From CAYMRL01 sp964473205 (GTDB lineage Bacteria > Deinococcota > Deinococci > Deinococcales > Trueperaceae), in assembly GCA_964473205.1 (NCBI GenBank), contig CAYYOK010000038.1, forward strand, positions 1-24,412: a stretch of DNA of 24,412 nt. The letters run 5' to 3'. The translations under genes were made by a program, and so were the position numbers. Shown piece after piece: positions 1 to 7,181 of this stretch (its first letter is position 1; each line of letters starts with the position of its first letter). The notes below the pieces were generated by a model. It saw only the letters and a list, made by a program, of their open reading frames with translations, was not told the origin of the DNA and ran no database searches.

Positions 1-1329
1 GGAGCGCCGGGGAGCCGGGCGGCGGCGGAACCCGCGGCGGACCGTGCCGCCGCGGCCACGGGCACCGACCCCGGCCCGTTGGCCGGCGTCCGCGTCCTCG
101 AGTTCACCCAAGCGGTCCTCGGCCCCACCTGCGGCCTCGTCCTCGCCGACCTGGGCGCCGAGGTGGTCCGCGTCGAGCCCGCCCCCAAGGGCGACCCGAC
201 GCGCTACCTGCGCGGCTTCGGGATGGGGTACTACCCGTACTTCAACCGCAACAAGAAGAGCGTGGTCCTGAACGTGAAGGACCCCAGGGGCCTCGAGGCC
301 GCCCACCGGCTGCTGGCGACGGCCGACGTGCTGGTCGAGAACTTCGCGCCCGGCACGATGGACCGCCTGGGGCTGGGCGCCGAGGAGCTCACCGCTCGCT
401 ACCCGCGCCTGGTCTACTGCACGCTCAAGGGCTTCCTCCCGGGGCCCTACGCCGGGCGCACTGCGCTCGACGAGGTCGTGCAGATGATGTCGGGCCTCGC
501 CTACATGACCGGCCCGCGCGGCACGCCGCTGCGCGCCGGCGCCTCGATCGTGGACGTCATGACGGGCGTGTACGGCGCGATGGCCGTGCTCCTCGCCCTG
601 CGCGAGCGGGACCGGACCGGCCGCGGCCAGGTGGTGCGCAGCGCGCTCTTCGAGACGGCCGCGTTCATCATGGGCCACCACATGGCGTACGCCGTGGCGT
701 CGGGCGAGGAGGTGCCGCCCATGCCCGAGCGCGTCAGCGCCTGGGCGGTCTACCACCAGTTCCGCACCGCCGACGACCAGCTCGTCTTCGTGGGCGTGAC
801 GTCGGACAAGCAGTGGGAGCGCTTCTGCCGCGAGCTCGGCCGCGACGACCTGCTCGCCGACCCGCGCCTCCAGACCAACAACGACCGCATCGCCCAGCGC
901 GAGTGGCTGCTGCCCGAGCTCCGGCGCGTGTTCGCCGGCATGACGCTGGAGGAGGCCGTGTCGCTGTGCGAGCGCGCCGAGCTCCCGTTCTCGCCGATCG
1001 CGCGGCCAGAGGACCTCTTCGACGACCCGCAGCTGAAGGCGAGCGGCAGCCTGCTGCCGACGCGCTTCCCGGGCGGCGAGGAGGGCGCGCTGCCCGCGCT
1101 GCCCTTCCGCCTCGGCGACGCGCGGTGGGAGAAGCGGGCCGACCCGCCCCTCGTGGGCGAACACACGGGCGAGGTGCTGGCCGCAGCCGGCTACGCGCAG
1201 GAGGAGCTGGAGGCCATGGCGGCCGCGGGCGTGGTGCTGCTGGGGCCCGTCGCCCCCGGCGCCGGGTCACCCGGCGCAGGGCCTCAGGGAGACACGACGC
1301 CGAACCCCCCCACAGGAGGAGAGCAGTGA
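1..1329 (+). CDS. Class III CoA-transferase (CaiB/BaiF family), 5' end cut by window edge
   Basis: This family moves CoA between carboxylic acids through an enzyme-bound aspartyl-CoA thioester. The N-terminal fold is clear (LAGVRVLEFTQ, then LADLGAEVVRVEP), followed by NRNKKSVVLN, VLVENFAPG and YAGRTALDE. The aspartate in SIVDVMTGVYG (codon at 553) is at the place of the catalytic Asp. The reading frame is open from base 1 with no in-frame ATG or GTG. The TTG at 79 encodes the Leu of the usual 'PLAGV' start and has no ribosome-binding site, so the true start is probably upstream of the window; a gene caller may still pick 79. The last ~28 residues are a Pro/Gly-rich tail unlike the family core. 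The stop overlaps the GTG of the amidohydrolase gene (GTGA), so the two are co-transcribed. The acyl substrate cannot be told from sequence. Confidence 0.9.
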   Translation, partial: GAPGSRAAAEPAADRAAAATGTDPGPLAGVRVLEFTQAVLGPTCGLVLADLGAEVVRVEPAPKGDPTRYLRGFGMGYYPYFNRNKKSVVLNVKDPRGLEAAHRLLATADVLVENFAPGTMDRLGLGAEELTARYPRLVYCTLKGFLPGPYAGRTALDEVVQMMSGLAYMTGPRGTPLRAGASIVDVMTGVYGAMAVLLALRERDRTGRGQVVRSALFETAAFIMGHHMAYAVASGEEVPPMPERVSAWAVYHQFRTADDQLVFVGVTSDKQWERFCRELGRDDLLADPRLQTNNDRIAQREWLLPELRRVFAGMTLEEAVSLCERAELPFSPIARPEDLFDDPQLKASGSLLPTRFPGGEEGALPALPFRLGDARWEKRADPPLVGEHTGEVLAAAGYAQEELEAMAAAGVVLLGPVAPGAGSPGAGPQGDTTPNPPTGGEQ

Positions 1330-2792
1330 GCGACCGACACCAGTACGACCTTCTCGTCAAGAACGTCCGCCTCGCGCGCCCGCACCAGGACGGCACGCCG
1401 GTGACGGACATCGCCGTCAGGGACGGTCGCTTCGCCCGGGTGGCACCGGGGCTCTCCGCCGACGACGCGCGCGAGGTCGTGGACGGCGAGGGGCTCGTCG
1501 CCTTCCCCGGCCTGGTGGACGCGCACATGCACGTGGGCATCTACTCGCCGCTCGCGCAGGACGCCGTCACCGAGTCGAAGGCCGCCGCGATGGGCGGCGT
1601 CACGAGCGCGATCACCTACTTCCGCACCGGCGACTACTACCTGAACAAGAGCGGTCCCTACGCCGAGTTCTACCCCGAGGTCCTGAGGCTCTCCGAGGGC
1701 AACTACTGGGTCGACTACGCCTACCACTTGGCGCCCATCAACAGGGGCCACATCGACGAGATGCCCCTGCTGCTCGACCGGCACGGCGTGTCGTCGTTCA
1801 AGATCTTCATGTTCTACGGCGGCCACGGCCTCCACGGCCGCTCGAGCACGCAGCGCAACTTCCTGCACCTCGAAGAGGGCGAGAGCTACGACCTCGCGCA
1901 CTTCGAGTTCATCATGCGCAAGCTCTCCGAGATGATCGCGGCCAACGCCGACCGCTCCGAGTCGATCTCCCTCAGCCTGCACTGCGAGGTCGCCGACATC
2001 CTCAACGCCTACACCGCGATGGTCGAGAGGGACGGCAAGCTCACGGGCCTGCACGCCTACAACGCCGCCAGGCCGCCCCACTCCGAGGGCCTGGCCGTGT
2101 TCATCGCCGCCTACCTCGCGTACGAGACCGGCGCGGCGAACATCAACCTCCTGCACCTGAGCTCCCGCAAGGCGCTCGAGGCCGCGATCATGATGCAGGA
2201 GCTCTTCCCGCACATCAGCTTCAGGCGCGAGGTCACGATCGGGCACCTGCTCCTCGACGTCGACAGCCCCGCCGGGCCCAAGGCCAAGGTCAACCCACCC
2301 ATCCGCCCTCGCGAGGACGTCGAGTACCTCTGGGAGAAGCTGCTCGAGGGCCACGTCGACTGGGTCGTGAGCGACCACGCCTGCTGCAAGGCCGAGGCCA
2401 AGGTCTCCCAGGAGAACCCCGACGACATCTGGCTCGCCAAGTCCGGCTTCGGCGGCACCGAGTACCTCCTCTCGGGCCTCTACTCCGAGGGCCGCAAGCG
2501 CGGGCTCTCTCCGAACCGCATGGCCGAGCTCACCAGCTGGGCGCCCGCGCGCCGCTTCGGCCTCGAGGGCAAGGGCGACGTCGCCGAGGGCTACGACGCC
2601 GACCTCGTGCTCCTCGACCCGGACCAGACGTTCGTCGTGCGCGCCGCGGAGTCCGAGTCGGCACAGGGCTACACGCCGTTCGAGGGCCAGGAGCTGAGCG
2701 GCAAGGTCGTGAAGACCTTCCTGCGCGGCGAGCTCGTCTACGACGGCGGCGAGGTCGTGGGGCCGGCGCGGGGGAGGTACTTGAGGAGGTAG
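1326..2792 (+). CDS. Dihydropyrimidinase/hydantoinase-type cyclic amidohydrolase
   Basis: This 488-residue protein belongs to the metal-dependent amidohydrolase superfamily that opens cyclic amides such as dihydropyrimidines, hydantoins, dihydroorotate or allantoin. All binuclear-metal ligands are present: His67 and His69 in DAHMHVG, Lys159 (the carboxylated lysine) in SSFKIFMFYGG, His219 in LHCEV, His277 in LLHLSS, and Asp350 in VSDHA. The C-terminus has the typical small beta-sandwich piece (GYDADLVLLDPD). The start is GTG at 1326 because AGGAGGA at 1314-1320 sits five bases before it and it overlaps the preceding stop. The segment after Lys159 (FYGGHGLHGRSS) differs from the dihydropyrimidinase substrate loops I know, so the substrate is open. 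Pairing with a CoA-transferase suggests catabolism of a nitrogenous ring compound, which is inference. Confidence 0.88.
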   Translation: MSDRHQYDLLVKNVRLARPHQDGTPVTDIAVRDGRFARVAPGLSADDAREVVDGEGLVAFPGLVDAHMHVGIYSPLAQDAVTESKAAAMGGVTSAITYFRTGDYYLNKSGPYAEFYPEVLRLSEGNYWVDYAYHLAPINRGHIDEMPLLLDRHGVSSFKIFMFYGGHGLHGRSSTQRNFLHLEEGESYDLAHFEFIMRKLSEMIAANADRSESISLSLHCEVADILNAYTAMVERDGKLTGLHAYNAARPPHSEGLAVFIAAYLAYETGAANINLLHLSSRKALEAAIMMQELFPHISFRREVTIGHLLLDVDSPAGPKAKVNPPIRPREDVEYLWEKLLEGHVDWVVSDHACCKAEAKVSQENPDDIWLAKSGFGGTEYLLSGLYSEGRKRGLSPNRMAELTSWAPARRFGLEGKGDVAEGYDADLVLLDPDQTFVVRAAESESAQGYTPFEGQELSGKVVKTFLRGELVYDGGEVVGPARGRYLRR

Positions 2793-2822
2793 GCGGTGGC
2801 GGCCCGTCTGCGGGCGGTGGGT

Positions 2823-2862
2823 CCGGCGGGCCCGGGACCGGGCTACTGGGACCACCCGCCGG
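2823..2862. terminator. Possible bidirectional terminator hairpin between convergent genes
   Basis: The 98-bp gap between the amidohydrolase stop (2792) and the convergent PIG-L gene stop (2891) holds a perfect 8-bp inverted repeat: CCGGCGGG at 2823-2830 and CCCGCCGG at 2855-2862. Further GC-rich pairing is possible in the 24-nt loop. There is no T-tract on either side, so this is a weak call based on position between converging genes. Confidence 0.3.
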
Positions 2863-2890
2863 CCGAGGCGCCTTCCGTCGGGGTAGGGGC

Positions 2891-3571
2891 CTACCGGCCG
2901 TCCCGCGCAACAGCGGCGCCCAGCACGACCTTCCGGGCGTGGAACGCCTCGGCGAAGCGCGAGGGCGCCCGGCACTCCATGCCGCGGAGGCGCATCAGGC
3001 CGCGGAACGTGACGGCGTCGTACCAGTCCTTGCCGCGCTGGCTGGCGAAGTGCTCCTCTAGGTGCCTCAGCTTGCGCTCCACGACCTCCGGGCTCAGGGG
3101 CACGTAGAGGTTCGGCCGCCCGAGGTCGCCGTCCCACTTGGGGACCTCGTACTCGAGGACGAGGTGGTCGCGCCAGAGCTGCCAGGTCAGGTCGCTGACC
3201 GCCCTGTGGTCCTGGTGCCTGTCGTCGCGGTGGTGCGTCAGGACCAGGTCGGGGTCGGGGGAGCCGTCGCGGACGGCGGCGAGAGCCTCCTTGACGTCGG
3301 CGCCCGACCTGTCGAGGTAGCCGTCCCGCAGGCCGAGGACGCGGACATCGAGCCGCGAGACGTCCCCGAGCAGCGCCTCGGCGCTCCGCCTGGCCTCGGC
3401 CTCGCGCTCGCCGGGGGCCGACGCCACCACCCATGTCACCGAGCTGCCGGGCCGAGCCGTCACCAGCGTGAGGAGCGTGCCCGCGGCGCCGATCTCGATG
3501 TCGTCGGAGTGCGCGCCGAGGCACAGCACGTGCAACGGGCCGTTGCGCGGCCCGAGCTCCAGCGCCGACAC
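2891..3571 (-). CDS. PIG-L (LmbE-like) N-acetylglucosamine deacetylase family protein
   Basis: PIG-L/LmbE proteins are zinc hydrolases that remove acetyl groups from N-acetyl sugars or related amides. The two metal motifs are intact: GAHSDDIEIG (His21, Asp23, Asp24) near the N-terminus and HRDDRHQDH (His119, Asp121, His122) in the middle. At 226 residues it has the usual family length and no signal peptide, so it acts in the cytosol. The start is GTG at 3569-3571, seven bases after the stop of the upstream nucleotidyltransferase gene, with a GGGAG-like site directly before it. The pair is therefore one operon. The neighbours suggest it deacetylates a nucleotide sugar or glycan precursor; the substrate itself is unknown. 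Confidence 0.9.
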   Translation of the reverse strand: MSALELGPRNGPLHVLCLGAHSDDIEIGAAGTLLTLVTARPGSSVTWVVASAPGEREAEARRSAEALLGDVSRLDVRVLGLRDGYLDRSGADVKEALAAVRDGSPDPDLVLTHHRDDRHQDHRAVSDLTWQLWRDHLVLEYEVPKWDGDLGRPNLYVPLSPEVVERKLRHLEEHFASQRGKDWYDAVTFRGLMRLRGMECRAPSRFAEAFHARKVVLGAAVARDGR

Positions 3572-3578
3572 TCCCGGC

Positions 3579-4373
3579 TCAGCCGCCCATGCCGCTGGCG
3601 AGGGCGACGTCGGGGGAGCGCCACAGCTGCCAGGGGCCGGGCCCCTTCTGCAGGAGCGCCGTGAGCCGCATGTGGTCCTTGAACGTGTCCACCGTCGACC
3701 AGAAGCCGTCGTAGACCTGCCCGTGGAGCAGGCCGTCGGCGATCAGCCGGGCGAAGGGCCGCTCGACGAGCTCGTCGCCGGGCTCGATGTAGTCGAAGAC
3801 GCGCTGGTCGAGCGTGAAGAACCCGCCGTTGATGCGCATGGCCTCGCGGATGCTGCGGATCTCCACGACGGCGCCGGTGCGGTCGTCGACGGCCACGTGG
3901 TGCAGGCTCAGGTGCGGCCGCACGCACATTAAGCTGGCCACGGCGCCGGTGCGTTCGTGCTCGGCGAGCAGCGACGGCAGGTGGGCGTCGGACAGCGAGT
4001 CGGAGTAGTTCGCGAAGAACGGCTCGCCCGGGTCCAGGAACGGCCTGACCGCCACGAGCCTGTCGGCGATCGTCGCGTCGAGTCCTGTGTCCACGAACTG
4101 CACGTTCCAGCCGCTGATGTCCTGCGCGGTCCCGGCGACCTCCGGGCCGGCGCCGCCCAGCTGGGCCTCGAGGGCGCGCTCGACGGCGTCCTGGACGACG
4201 TCGCCCTTGTAGCCCAGGCAGAGCACGAAGTCGTCGTGGCCGAAGTGCGCGTAGTACCGCATGACGTGGAGTACGAGCGGCTCGTCGCCGAGCGGCACGA
4301 CGGGCTTGGGGATGCGGGGCTCGTGGTCCCTGAGACGCAGCCCGTAGCCACCGCAGAACAGGACGACCTTCAC
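3579..4373 (-). CDS. Atypical glucose-1-phosphate cytidylyltransferase-like (RfbF-like) nucleotidyltransferase
   Basis: This 264-residue protein is a sugar-phosphate nucleotidyltransferase that aligns along its length with RfbF, which joins CTP and glucose-1-phosphate to give CDP-glucose. Visible features are the N-terminal nucleotide loop (FCGGYGLRLR), IPKPVVPLG, CLGYKGDVV, VDTGLDATI, the metal Asp125 in ANYSDSLSD, INGGFF and DGFWSTVDTFKD. Two points are unusual: the family's YGDG becomes YSDS (Asp kept), and the 'EKP' lysine expected just before INGGFF is not recognisable (the residues there are RSIREAMR). It may thus form a subfamily with another sugar or nucleotide. The start is GTG at 4371-4373. 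It leads the operon with the PIG-L gene and is divergent from the methyltransferase operon. No CDP-glucose 4,6-dehydratase is present in the window. Confidence 0.82.
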   Translation of the reverse strand: MKVVLFCGGYGLRLRDHEPRIPKPVVPLGDEPLVLHVMRYYAHFGHDDFVLCLGYKGDVVQDAVERALEAQLGGAGPEVAGTAQDISGWNVQFVDTGLDATIADRLVAVRPFLDPGEPFFANYSDSLSDAHLPSLLAEHERTGAVASLMCVRPHLSLHHVAVDDRTGAVVEIRSIREAMRINGGFFTLDQRVFDYIEPGDELVERPFARLIADGLLHGQVYDGFWSTVDTFKDHMRLTALLQKGPGPWQLWRSPDVALASGMGG

Positions 4374-4515
4374 TGGCTCACCGACCTCTCAAAGTCTCCT
4401 CACGGTAGTCGCCGACCCGGACCCCCGCTATGACGAGTGACCAGGCCGACGCCGCGTGGCACGGCCTGTGACGGCTGCGTCGGGATGGCGCTCATCGGCT
4501 CCTTAGAGTTCGGCG
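4374..4515. promoter_or_regulatory. Divergent promoter region between nucleotidyltransferase and methyltransferase operons
   Basis: This 142-bp stretch separates two divergent starts (GTG at 4373 on minus, ATG at 4516 on plus) and must hold promoters for both halves of the sugar-modification module. I see no coding sequence and no strong paired -35/-10 on the minus strand. The only distinct element is a TANNNT hexamer next to the plus-strand ATG, listed separately. Confidence 0.6.
4504..4509 (+). promoter_or_regulatory. Candidate -10 element of a leaderless promoter
   Basis: TAGAGT (a TANNNT hexamer) ends six bases before the ATG at 4516, and no Shine-Dalgarno sequence lies between. In Deinococcus many mRNAs are leaderless and carry TANNNT at this distance. 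A matching -35 is not obvious. The distance is what would be expected if transcription began at the A of the ATG. Confidence 0.45.
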
Positions 4516-5784
4516 ATGGCTCAAGCGATCGACGAGCCGCGTGCGCCCGCCCGCGCGACGGCCGCAGCCACCTGCCGCTCCTGCGGCGCGCCGCTAGAGG
4601 ACGTCTTCGCCGACCTGGGCGTGCAGCCCCTGTGCGAGAGCTACGTCGACGAGGCCGGCCTCCACGCACCCGAGGTCTTCTACCCGCTGCGCACCTACGT
4701 CTGCCGCGAGTGCCTGCTGGTGCAGGCGCAGGACTTCGCCCCGGCCGAGGACATCTACCGCGAGTACGCGTACTTCTCGTCGTACTCCACGTCCTGGCTG
4801 GAGCACGCCGCGCGCTACTGCCGCGACGCGGCGGCGCGCGAGGGGCTCTCGGCCGACTCCTTCGTCGTCGAGCTGGCGTCGAACGACGGCTACCTGCTGC
4901 GCAACTTCGTCGCCATGGGGATACGCGTGCTGGGCATCGACCCGGCGCGCAACGTGGCCGAGGTGGCGCGCGGCAAGGGCGTGCCCACCCTCGCCGAGTT
5001 CTTCGGCACGGGCCTCGCCCGGCAGGTCGCGACCGAGCACGGCCGCGCCGACCTGATCGTGGCCAACAACGTGCTGGCGCACGTCCCCGACATCAACGAC
5101 TTCGTCGGAGGCGTCGCGGAGCTGCTGCGGACGGGCGGCGTCGCGAGCTTCGAGTTCCCGCACCTCCACGAGCTCATCCGGCAGCGCCAGTTCGACACGA
5201 TCTACCACGAGCACTTCTCGTACCTGAGCCTGTACGCGGTCGAGAAGGTCCTGGCGAGGCACGGCCTCGAGGCGGTCGACGTCGAGCGGCTCCCCACGCA
5301 CGGCGGCTCGCTGCGCCTGTGGGTGGCCCACGCCGGCGCGCGCCGAACGGCGCCGTCCGTGCCGGAGCTAAGGGAGGTCGAGGCGCGAGCCGGCCTACAC
5401 GACCTTTCGGGCTACAGCGGCTTCCAGGCCGAGGTCGCCCACGTCAAGCGCGAGCTCCTCAAGCTGCTGATCGGCCTCCACGACCAGGGCCTGCGCGTCG
5501 CCGGCTACGGCGCGCCCGGCAAGGGCAACACGCTCCTCAACTACTGCGGCGTCGGCCCCGAGCTGCTGCCGTACACGGTCGACCGCAACCCCTACAAGCA
5601 GGGCAAGTACCTGCCGGGCAGCCGCATCCCCATCCGCGCCCCAGAGGTCATCACCGAGGACCGGCCCGACGTCGTGCTGATCCTCCCCTGGAACCTGGAG
5701 GCCGAGATCGTCGCGCAGCTCTCCGACGTGCGTGACTGGGGCGGTCGCTTCGTCGTGCCGATCCCCGAGCCGCGGTTCGTATGA
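4516..5784 (+). CDS. SAM-dependent C-methyltransferase family protein with zinc-binding N-terminus
   Basis: The 422-residue protein has the three-part build of NDP-hexose C-methyltransferases such as TylCIII. First comes an N-terminal zinc site of four cysteines (Cys20, Cys23, Cys63, Cys66 in CRSC and CREC). Next is a Rossmann SAM domain with VVELASNDGYLL near residues 117-128 and IVANNVLAHVPDINDFV. Last is a C-terminal domain with GYGAPGKGNTLLNY and ILPWNLEAEI. Family members methylate a carbon of a keto-sugar nucleotide. The catalytic-domain motif FDTIYHEHFSYLSLYAVE is present and typical. The gene's ATGA stop/start overlaps the DUF4910 gene. No 4,6-dehydratase that would make its usual keto-sugar substrate is near, so the substrate is uncertain. 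The start at 4516 is favoured by the TAGAGT just upstream. Confidence 0.9.
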   Translation: MAQAIDEPRAPARATAAATCRSCGAPLEDVFADLGVQPLCESYVDEAGLHAPEVFYPLRTYVCRECLLVQAQDFAPAEDIYREYAYFSSYSTSWLEHAARYCRDAAAREGLSADSFVVELASNDGYLLRNFVAMGIRVLGIDPARNVAEVARGKGVPTLAEFFGTGLARQVATEHGRADLIVANNVLAHVPDINDFVGGVAELLRTGGVASFEFPHLHELIRQRQFDTIYHEHFSYLSLYAVEKVLARHGLEAVDVERLPTHGGSLRLWVAHAGARRTAPSVPELREVEARAGLHDLSGYSGFQAEVAHVKRELLKLLIGLHDQGLRVAGYGAPGKGNTLLNYCGVGPELLPYTVDRNPYKQGKYLPGSRIPIRAPEVITEDRPDVVLILPWNLEAEIVAQLSDVRDWGGRFVVPIPEPRFV

Positions 5785-7181
5785 GCGGCGGCGCCGGCGT
5801 GGCGGGGGAGGCGGGCGCCCCTGCCGGCGCTCCGGCCCGGGCCGACGGCGTCCCCGCGGGGACCGGACGCGCCGAGGCCGTGGAGGACCCGCCCACCGTC
5901 GCGCGCATGCGTGCGCTCCTCGAGGAGCTCTACCCGCTGCCCCGCAGCATCACCGGCGACGGCCTGCGCGCCACGCTGCGCGTGCTGCGGCGCGAGGTCC
6001 CGGGCCTGACGCTCCACGAGGTCCCCAGCGGCACGGCGGCCTTCGACTGGACCGTCCCACCGGAGTGGAACGTGCGCGGGGCGCGCCTCGTGGCGCCGGA
6101 CGGGCGCGTCGTCGCCGACCTCACGCGCCACAACCTGATGCTCGTGAACTACAGCGAGCCGTTCCGCGGCCGGCTCCCGCTCGCCGAGCTGCGGCCGCGG
6201 CTGCACTCGTTGCCGGACAGGCCGAACGCGATCCCCTACCGGACCAGCTACTACCGGCGCGACTGGGGGTTCTGCCTCCCGCACGCCGAGCTCGCGGCGC
6301 TCCAAGGCGGCACGTACGAGGTCGAGGTCGACACGACCCTCGCGCCCGGGGCCCTCACGTACGCCGAGCTCGTGGTCCCCGGACGCTCCCGCGACGAGGT
6401 CCTGCTGAGCGCGCACGCCTGCCACCCGTCGCTGGCCAACGACAACCTCAGCGCCGTCGTCGTGCTCGCCGAGCTGGCGCGGTGGCTGGCGGGGGAGGGC
6501 CGGCGCCTCACCTACCGCGTCCTGTTCGCGCCCGGCACGATCGGCACGCTGGTCTTCCTCAGCCGCACGCCGCGGGCTCGCGAGCGGGTCAGGCACGGGC
6601 TCGTGCTGGCGGGGCTCGGGGACGACGGGCCGCTCGCGTACAAGCCGACGTTCCGAGGCGACGCGGCGATCGATCGGGCGGCCGACCTCGTGCTCGCCGA
6701 ACTCGGCCCGCACGTGAGGCTGCCGTTCGCGCCCACCGGCTACGACGAGCGCCAGTACGCCAGCCCCGGCATCCGCCTGCCGGTCGGACGGCTCGGACGC
6801 ACGCCGCCGGGGACCTACCCCGAGTACCACACCTCCCTCGACGACCTCGCGTTCGTGAAGGACGCCTCGCTGGCGCGGGCGCTCGACGCGCTCAAGCGCA
6901 TCGTCACGGTGCTGGAGGAGGACGAGAGGCTCCTCAGCCGCGCCCCGTACGGGGAGCCGCAGCTCGGCAAGCGCGGCCTCTACGAGGACACGGACACGCG
7001 CGAGCAGCGCGAGGCGCTCCTGTGGACGCTGACCATGGCCGACGGCCACAGCACCTTCCTCGACGTGGCGGAGCGGTCACACCTCCCCACGCGAGAGCTC
7101 ACGGAAGCGAAGCGGCGGCTCGAGCGGGCCGGGCTCGTGGACCGGGTGGGGGACGACGATGACGCTGACCAGAGACACTGA
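5781..7181 (+). CDS. DUF4910 aminopeptidase-like zinc protein with C-terminal winged helix
   Basis: This 466-residue protein matches the DUF4910 family, which has an M28-peptidase-like fold and is often found in surface-polysaccharide gene clusters. Family signatures are LYPLPRSITGDGLR, SAHACHPSLANDNLSA (His212, His215, Asp221 as candidate zinc ligands), APGTIGT, YDERQYASPGIRLPVG and PEYHTSLDD (His350). The C-terminal ~60 residues resemble a small winged-helix module. The first ~40 residues are Ala/Gly-rich and look disordered; translation could also begin later, but ATG 5781 is kept because it overlaps the methyltransferase stop. The protein has no signal peptide. True peptidase activity is unproven for the family; acting on an amide-linked sugar precursor is speculation from context. 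Confidence 0.85.
   Translation: MSGGAGVAGEAGAPAGAPARADGVPAGTGRAEAVEDPPTVARMRALLEELYPLPRSITGDGLRATLRVLRREVPGLTLHEVPSGTAAFDWTVPPEWNVRGARLVAPDGRVVADLTRHNLMLVNYSEPFRGRLPLAELRPRLHSLPDRPNAIPYRTSYYRRDWGFCLPHAELAALQGGTYEVEVDTTLAPGALTYAELVVPGRSRDEVLLSAHACHPSLANDNLSAVVVLAELARWLAGEGRRLTYRVLFAPGTIGTLVFLSRTPRARERVRHGLVLAGLGDDGPLAYKPTFRGDAAIDRAADLVLAELGPHVRLPFAPTGYDERQYASPGIRLPVGRLGRTPPGTYPEYHTSLDDLAFVKDASLARALDALKRIVTVLEEDERLLSRAPYGEPQLGKRGLYEDTDTREQREALLWTLTMADGHSTFLDVAERSHLPTRELTEAKRRLERAGLVDRVGDDDDADQRH

Noticed and set aside
1284..3524. 746-residue open frame on the minus strand
   Set aside because: It lies opposite the amidohydrolase and PIG-L genes, has no domain, and its length is explained by the scarcity of stops in very high-GC DNA.
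5592..7049. 485-residue open frame on the minus strand
   Set aside because: It is antisense to the methyltransferase and DUF4910 genes, with Arg/Val-rich composition typical of a shadow frame.
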